5,908 nucleotides of DNA from Actinomycetota bacterium (lineage in GTDB: Bacteria > Actinomycetota > Actinomycetes > S36-B12 > UBA5976): assembly GCA_947447095.1 (NCBI GenBank), contig CANFIL010000078.1:1-5908 (forward strand). The letters are read 5' to 3'. The translations under genes and the position numbers were made by a program. The notes beneath the pieces were generated by a model that saw only the letters and a list, made by a program, of their open reading frames with translations, was not told where the DNA came from and searched no databases. Each line of letters starts with the position of its first letter. Positions within the stretch are counted from its first letter, which is position 1. Of the stretch, positions 5,073 through 5,908 are shown in pieces.

Positions 5073-5908
5073 TACTGATCCCCAACTGAGTATTCGCGCA
5101 TGTCGCGTCGATATTGTTCGAGTGACAGCAAGTCAGTCAAAATTTGATTTTGTTCGCCGGAGTCGCCGTCAATGGACGACCTCTGGAGAGCAGCTTTGAG
5201 TTCGTTGATACGACGACTGGCATCCATCTCGAGGATACGCGCAAGTACAGCTTGTACATAGCGTTCATCTGGCTGGTCAACGGGAAGCGGATCTACTGCA
5301 AGTTCACGAACTTTAGATTTCACTTCATCATTTGGCGAGGCATCCAGAACTGCCTGCAACCATGCGGATGGCGTATCAAATGACAAGGGATCGCCTGCAT
5401 CAAAGCATGCAGTGAAGACGGCCGCAGCAGCTGGGATCGTAAACAAGGACGCTTCTAACGACCCAAACCACTCACCTACTTGTGCAGGTGCTTGCAAAAC
5501 ACATTTGAGTGCTGTGCGTTCGATAGACGCGGCGCCACTTTCGACGGGGCGTGTAGTGCTCGGAGCTGAAGCAGAAGATGACCGGCCGCCCTTGCTCACT
5601 TCAGAACGCAAAGTGCCCTCGTCAATTCCAAGCCAACCCGCAACAGTTCGAACATATTCCGGACGAAGAACAGGATCTTTAATTCCGGCAAGCACAGGAG
5701 ATACTGCGCGCATCGCACTGACCCGACCCTCGGCCGTCGTTAAGTCAAAATCAGCAATCGTCGATCGAATCACGAACTCAAATAGTGGCACTCGGCTCTT
5801 GATGAGCTCTCGCACCGCTTCAGGACCTTGCTGAATTCGCAAGTCACACGGATCAAGTCCATGACTCTCAACGGCAACGAATGTTGAGGCTACGAATTTT
5901 TGGTCTTC
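5072..5908 (-). CDS. dnaG: DNA primase DnaG, C-terminal 278 residues (5' end outside window)
   Basis: The frame is open through the right edge; the first visible residues EDQKFVASTFVAVESHGLDP are the end of the catalytic TOPRIM/RNA polymerase region, so the TTG at 5842 is an internal leucine and not the start. Next comes the characteristic actinobacterial stretch CDLRIQQGPEAVRELI, VPLFEFVIRS, TAEGRVSAMRAVSPVLAGI and LRPEYVRTVAGWLGID. A low-complexity Ser/Ala/Thr/Pro linker (about fragment residues 109-124) leads to the C-terminal helical domain, which in DnaG binds the replicative helicase DnaB. DnaG makes the RNA primers for lagging-strand and origin synthesis in the cytoplasm. The N-terminal zinc-binding domain and the TOPRIM metal-binding acidic residues are off-window and cannot be checked. 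The stop overlaps the start of the 159-residue gene by one base. No frameshift or internal stop is seen. Confidence 0.95.
   Translation of the reverse strand, partial: EDQKFVASTFVAVESHGLDPCDLRIQQGPEAVRELIKSRVPLFEFVIRSTIADFDLTTAEGRVSAMRAVSPVLAGIKDPVLRPEYVRTVAGWLGIDEGTLRSEVSKGGRSSSASAPSTTRPVESGAASIERTALKCVLQAPAQVGEWFGSLEASLFTIPAAAAVFTACFDAGDPLSFDTPSAWLQAVLDASPNDEVKSKVRELAVDPLPVDQPDERYVQAVLARILEMDASRRINELKAALQRSSIDGDSGEQNQILTDLLSLEQYRRDMREYSVGDQ

Noticed and set aside
5412..5834. 140-codon plus-strand open frame opposite dnaG
   Set aside because: The dnaG frame has clear family motifs across this whole stretch; the antisense translation is low-complexity and unrecognisable, with no evidence of expression.

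Overview
The window looks like chromosomal DNA from an actinobacterium of moderate GC content (about 50% by eye). The support is a DnaG C-terminal half of actinobacterial type on the minus strand, followed by a small conserved-looking gene and a CCA-encoding tRNA-Asn, beside exported proteins with Gram-positive style signal peptides. The moderate GC and the secreted Ig-like/FnIII architectures would fit small freshwater actinobacteria (Nanopelagicales or low-GC Microbacteriaceae), but that placement is inference.

Layout: (1) 2-475, plus strand: C-terminal end of a secreted protein with a fibronectin type III domain and a lysine-rich tail, cut by the left edge. (2) 476-1456, minus strand: exported GH25 family lysozyme, whose stop codon directly abuts the stop of gene 1. 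(3) 1457-1611: divergent intergenic region with two dyads and a perfect Shine-Dalgarno sequence. (4) 1612-4449, plus strand: a 945-residue exported protein with three cysteine-bracketed Ig-like repeats followed by a two-HKD phospholipase D-like region. (5) 4467-4542, minus strand: tRNA-Asn(GTT). (6) 4593-5072, minus strand: 159-residue protein of unknown function. (7) 5072-5908, minus strand: dnaG, cut by the right edge and overlapping gene 6 by one base.

The right third (dnaG, the 159-residue gene, tRNA-Asn) is housekeeping and probably one transcript. The left three quarters codes only for exported proteins: a peptidoglycan hydrolase, a phosphodiesterase-like enzyme on an Ig-like stalk, and an FnIII protein. 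Together they resemble a surface or extracellular hydrolase neighbourhood. The most interesting object is the PLD-like protein: its N-terminal repeat unit carries its own putative disulphide, its first HKD motif lacks the aspartate, and its second half carries a cysteine-containing insert of about 120 residues. No transposase, integrase, CRISPR array or complete mobile element is visible.
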